Assembly (NCBI GenBank): GCA_902796875.1 | Contig: CADBQT010000094.1 | Span: forward strand, 1 to 7,037 | Source: an uncultured Eubacteriales bacterium | Lineage (GTDB): Bacteria; Bacillota; Clostridia; Peptostreptococcales; Anaerovoracaceae | Reading direction: 5' to 3' | DNA: 7,037 bases | Notes under the pieces: model-generated | The model's database searches: none | What the model saw: the letters and a program-made list of their open reading frames with translations, nothing else | What the model was told of the DNA's origin: nothing | Made by a program: the position numbers and the translations under genes | Shown: positions 5,070 through 7,037 of the stretch, in pieces | Layout of the letters: each line of letters begins with the position of its first letter | How positions within the stretch are numbered: position 1 is the first letter of the stretch

Positions 5070-7037
5070 ATGTCAGACAAAGGAACGTATTACATCACCA
5101 CACCCATCTACTATCCGAGCTCGAACCTTCATATCGGGCACACTTACTGCACCGTCATGGCCGACGCCATGGCCAGGTTCAAGCGGCTTCAGGGGTATGA
5201 TGTCATGTTCCTGACCGGCACCGATGAGCATGGGCAGAAGATCCAGACCCTGGCCGACGAGAAGGGGATCACCCCTCAGGCCTACGTGGACGAGATCGTG
5301 GCCGGCATCAAAGACTTATGGAAGACCATGGAGATCTCCTACGATGACTTCATCCGGACCACGGAGCCCCGCCACGTGAAGCGGGTCCAGGAGATGTTCA
5401 TGAAGATGTACGAGAACGGAGACATCTACAAGGGGGAATACGAGGGCTGGTACTGCACCCCCTGCGAGTCCTTCTGGACGGAGAACCAGCTGGAGGACGG
5501 CAAGTGCCCCGACTGCGGACGGCCGGTAAGCAAGGCCAAGGAAGAGGCCTACTTCTTTAAGATGTCCAAGTATGCGGACCGGCTGCTTGAACTGTTCCGG
5601 GAGACGCCGGAATTCCTGGAGCCGGAGACCCGCAGAAACGAAATGATCGGATTTATCGAGCAGGGCATGGAGGACCTTTGCATTTCCCGGTCTTCCTTCG
5701 ACTGGGGGATCCCGGTGCCCATCGACGAAGGCCACGTGATCTACGTGTGGCTGGACGCGCTCACCAACTATATCACGGCCCTGGGATGGCCCGACGATCC
5801 GGAGAAGTACGACAAGTACTGGCCCGCCGACGTTCATCTGGTGGGTAAGGAGATCGTCCGGTTCCACTCCCTGATCTGGCCGGCCATGCTCATGAGCGCA
5901 GGCCTTCCGCTGCCCAAGCAGGTGCGGGGCCACGGCTGGCTGCTTCTGGGCGGAGAGAAAGTCTCCAAGTCCAAGGCGTCCAAAGGCAGTGACGTCATCG
6001 ATCCCGTCGTTCTCATCGACCGCTACGGCATCGACGCCCTGAAGTACTTCCTCCTGCGGGAGTACACCTTCGGGCAGGACGGGATCTTCACCAACGAGAC
6101 CATGCTGAAGCGGCTCAACTACGACCTGGCCAACGACCTGGGGAACCTGGTCTCCCGGACCGTGTCCATGATCGAAAAATACAACGGCGGCTTCGTGCCG
6201 GAACTGAGTTCGGCGGGAGCGCCCCCGGCGGGAACGGAGGATTTCGACGCCCAGCTGCGGGAGATCGCAGTGGGCGCCGCGGACAAAGTCTCTGCGCAGA
6301 TGGATGAGTTCAAGTACAACATGGCTTTGGAAGAGATCTGGATCCTGGTCCGCCGGGCCAACAAATACATCGACGAGACCATGCCCTGGGCCCTGGCCAA
6401 GGACGAGGCCTTAAAGCCCCGACTGAACAACGTGCTCCACAATCTGGCAGAGGCCATCCGGATCATCTCCATCCTGATCCATCCCTTCATGCACACCACT
6501 TCCGACGCCATCCGCAAGCAGATGGGCCTGTGGTATGCGGATGTGGCATGGGAGGACGCTCAGGTATTCGAGATGATGAACGGCGAGCAGGTGAAGAAGG
6601 GCGACGCCATCTTCCCCCGCCTGGATATCGATAAAGAACTGGAGGAACTCTATGCCCTCGGCGCAAAGGCCGGGGAAGGCAAGGAGGCGGAAGCGGAGAA
6701 TATTCCTCTCGAACTGAAAGATCCCATCGAGTACGACGATTTCGCCAAGCTGGATCTTCGGGTCGGGACCATCCTCTCCGCCGAGAAACACCCCAAGGCG
6801 GACAAGCTGCTGGTCTTCCAGGTGAAGATGGGCACGGAGACCCGCCAGGTCATTTCCGGCGTGGCGGAATACTACTCGCCGGAAGAGTGCGTCGGCCAGA
6901 AGGTGGTCGTCGTGGCCAACCTGAAGCCCCGCAAGCTCCGCGGCCTTGAGTCCAAAGGCATGCTCCTCTTCGCCGACAACGAAGTGGACGGCAAGGCCCG
7001 TTACGAATTCGTGACCACCGTCGCCGGCGACGGCAAC
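5070..7037 (+). CDS. metG: Methionyl-tRNA synthetase, 3' end cut by the window
   Basis: This enzyme joins methionine to its tRNA in the cytoplasm using ATP. The 656 codons from ATG 5070 stay open to the window edge. The class I HIGH motif is at 21-24 in [11 protein letters not shown], followed by [17 protein letters not shown] zinc-knuckle insertion has C129/C132 and C146/C149. The second signature is KVSKS (297-301) instead of KMSKS, followed by a KASKGS segment about four residues longer than the usual KGNVVDP stretch. The alpha-helical anticodon-binding domain contains [21 protein letters not shown]. After a charged linker near 535-550, a Trbp111-like OB-fold tRNA-binding domain starts around 555 ([18 protein letters not shown]). 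The family usually ends soon after the last residue seen, so probably some 10-20 residues are missing. It is the third gene of the rightward operon; no T-box or SAM riboswitch fits in the 45-bp gap before it. Confidence 0.97.
   Translation, partial: MSDKGTYYITTPIYYPSSNLHIGHTYCTVMADAMARFKRLQGYDVMFLTGTDEHGQKIQTLADEKGITPQAYVDEIVAGIKDLWKTMEISYDDFIRTTEPRHVKRVQEMFMKMYENGDIYKGEYEGWYCTPCESFWTENQLEDGKCPDCGRPVSKAKEEAYFFKMSKYADRLLELFRETPEFLEPETRRNEMIGFIEQGMEDLCISRSSFDWGIPVPIDEGHVIYVWLDALTNYITALGWPDDPEKYDKYWPADVHLVGKEIVRFHSLIWPAMLMSAGLPLPKQVRGHGWLLLGGEKVSKSKASKGSDVIDPVVLIDRYGIDALKYFLLREYTFGQDGIFTNETMLKRLNYDLANDLGNLVSRTVSMIEKYNGGFVPELSSAGAPPAGTEDFDAQLREIAVGAADKVSAQMDEFKYNMALEEIWILVRRANKYIDETMPWALAKDEALKPRLNNVLHNLAEAIRIISILIHPFMHTTSDAIRKQMGLWYADVAWEDAQVFEMMNGEQVKKGDAIFPRLDIDKELEELYALGAKAGEGKEAEAENIPLELKDPIEYDDFAKLDLRVGTILSAEKHPKADKLLVFQVKMGTETRQVISGVAEYYSPEECVGQKVVVVANLKPRKLRGLESKGMLLFADNEVDGKARYEFVTTVAGDGN

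Noticed and set aside
5316..5933. A 205-codon minus-strand frame inside metG
   Set aside because: It is a shadow of the MetRS coding strand, without start signals or recognisable domain content.

Overview
The window reads as a stretch of a moderately high-GC (roughly 57% by eye) Gram-positive anaerobe, most likely a clostridial member of the Bacillota. This is inference from four things: purine-rich AGGAGG-type ribosome binding sites with TATAAT promoters; a flavodoxin/2[4Fe-4S] fusion of the EFR1 type; a cytidylate-kinase-like P-loop protein; and a methionyl-tRNA synthetase close to the Bacillus/Clostridium form with a C-terminal tRNA-binding OB domain. No mobile element, CRISPR array, tRNA or rRNA was seen.

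Layout: (1) positions 1-1599 hold the 3' part of a MacB/FtsX-type ABC transporter permease, read in from the left and probably fused to an ATPase encoded outside the window. (2) After a short gap with a clear TATAAT box and a 24-bp tandem repeat that duplicates the ribosome-binding region, 1768-2751 encodes an orphan protein with a Rossmann/SAM-methyltransferase-like glycine motif. (3) Facing it on the minus strand, 3354-2803 encodes a 183-residue protein made of two copies of a DUF6506-like alpha/beta unit. (4) A 167-bp divergent intergenic region carries two back-to-back promoters, one for the minus-strand gene and one for a rightward operon. (5) That operon is a cytidylate-kinase-like protein (3522-4172), the EFR1-type ferredoxin (4200-5024) and metG (5070 to the window end, lacking only its last few codons and stop).

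The three rightward genes are separated by 27 and 45 bp and are probably co-transcribed. This puts methionine tRNA charging in the same transcript as a redox protein and a nucleotide-kinase-like protein of unknown substrate. The left part (transporter, methyltransferase-like gene, DUF6506-like gene) has no obvious shared pathway.

I did not find a strong case for a complete undescribed system. The most unusual items are the duplicated DUF6506-like protein with its divergent promoter arrangement, the tandemly repeated leader of the methyltransferase-like gene, and an expanded, altered KMSKS loop in MetRS.
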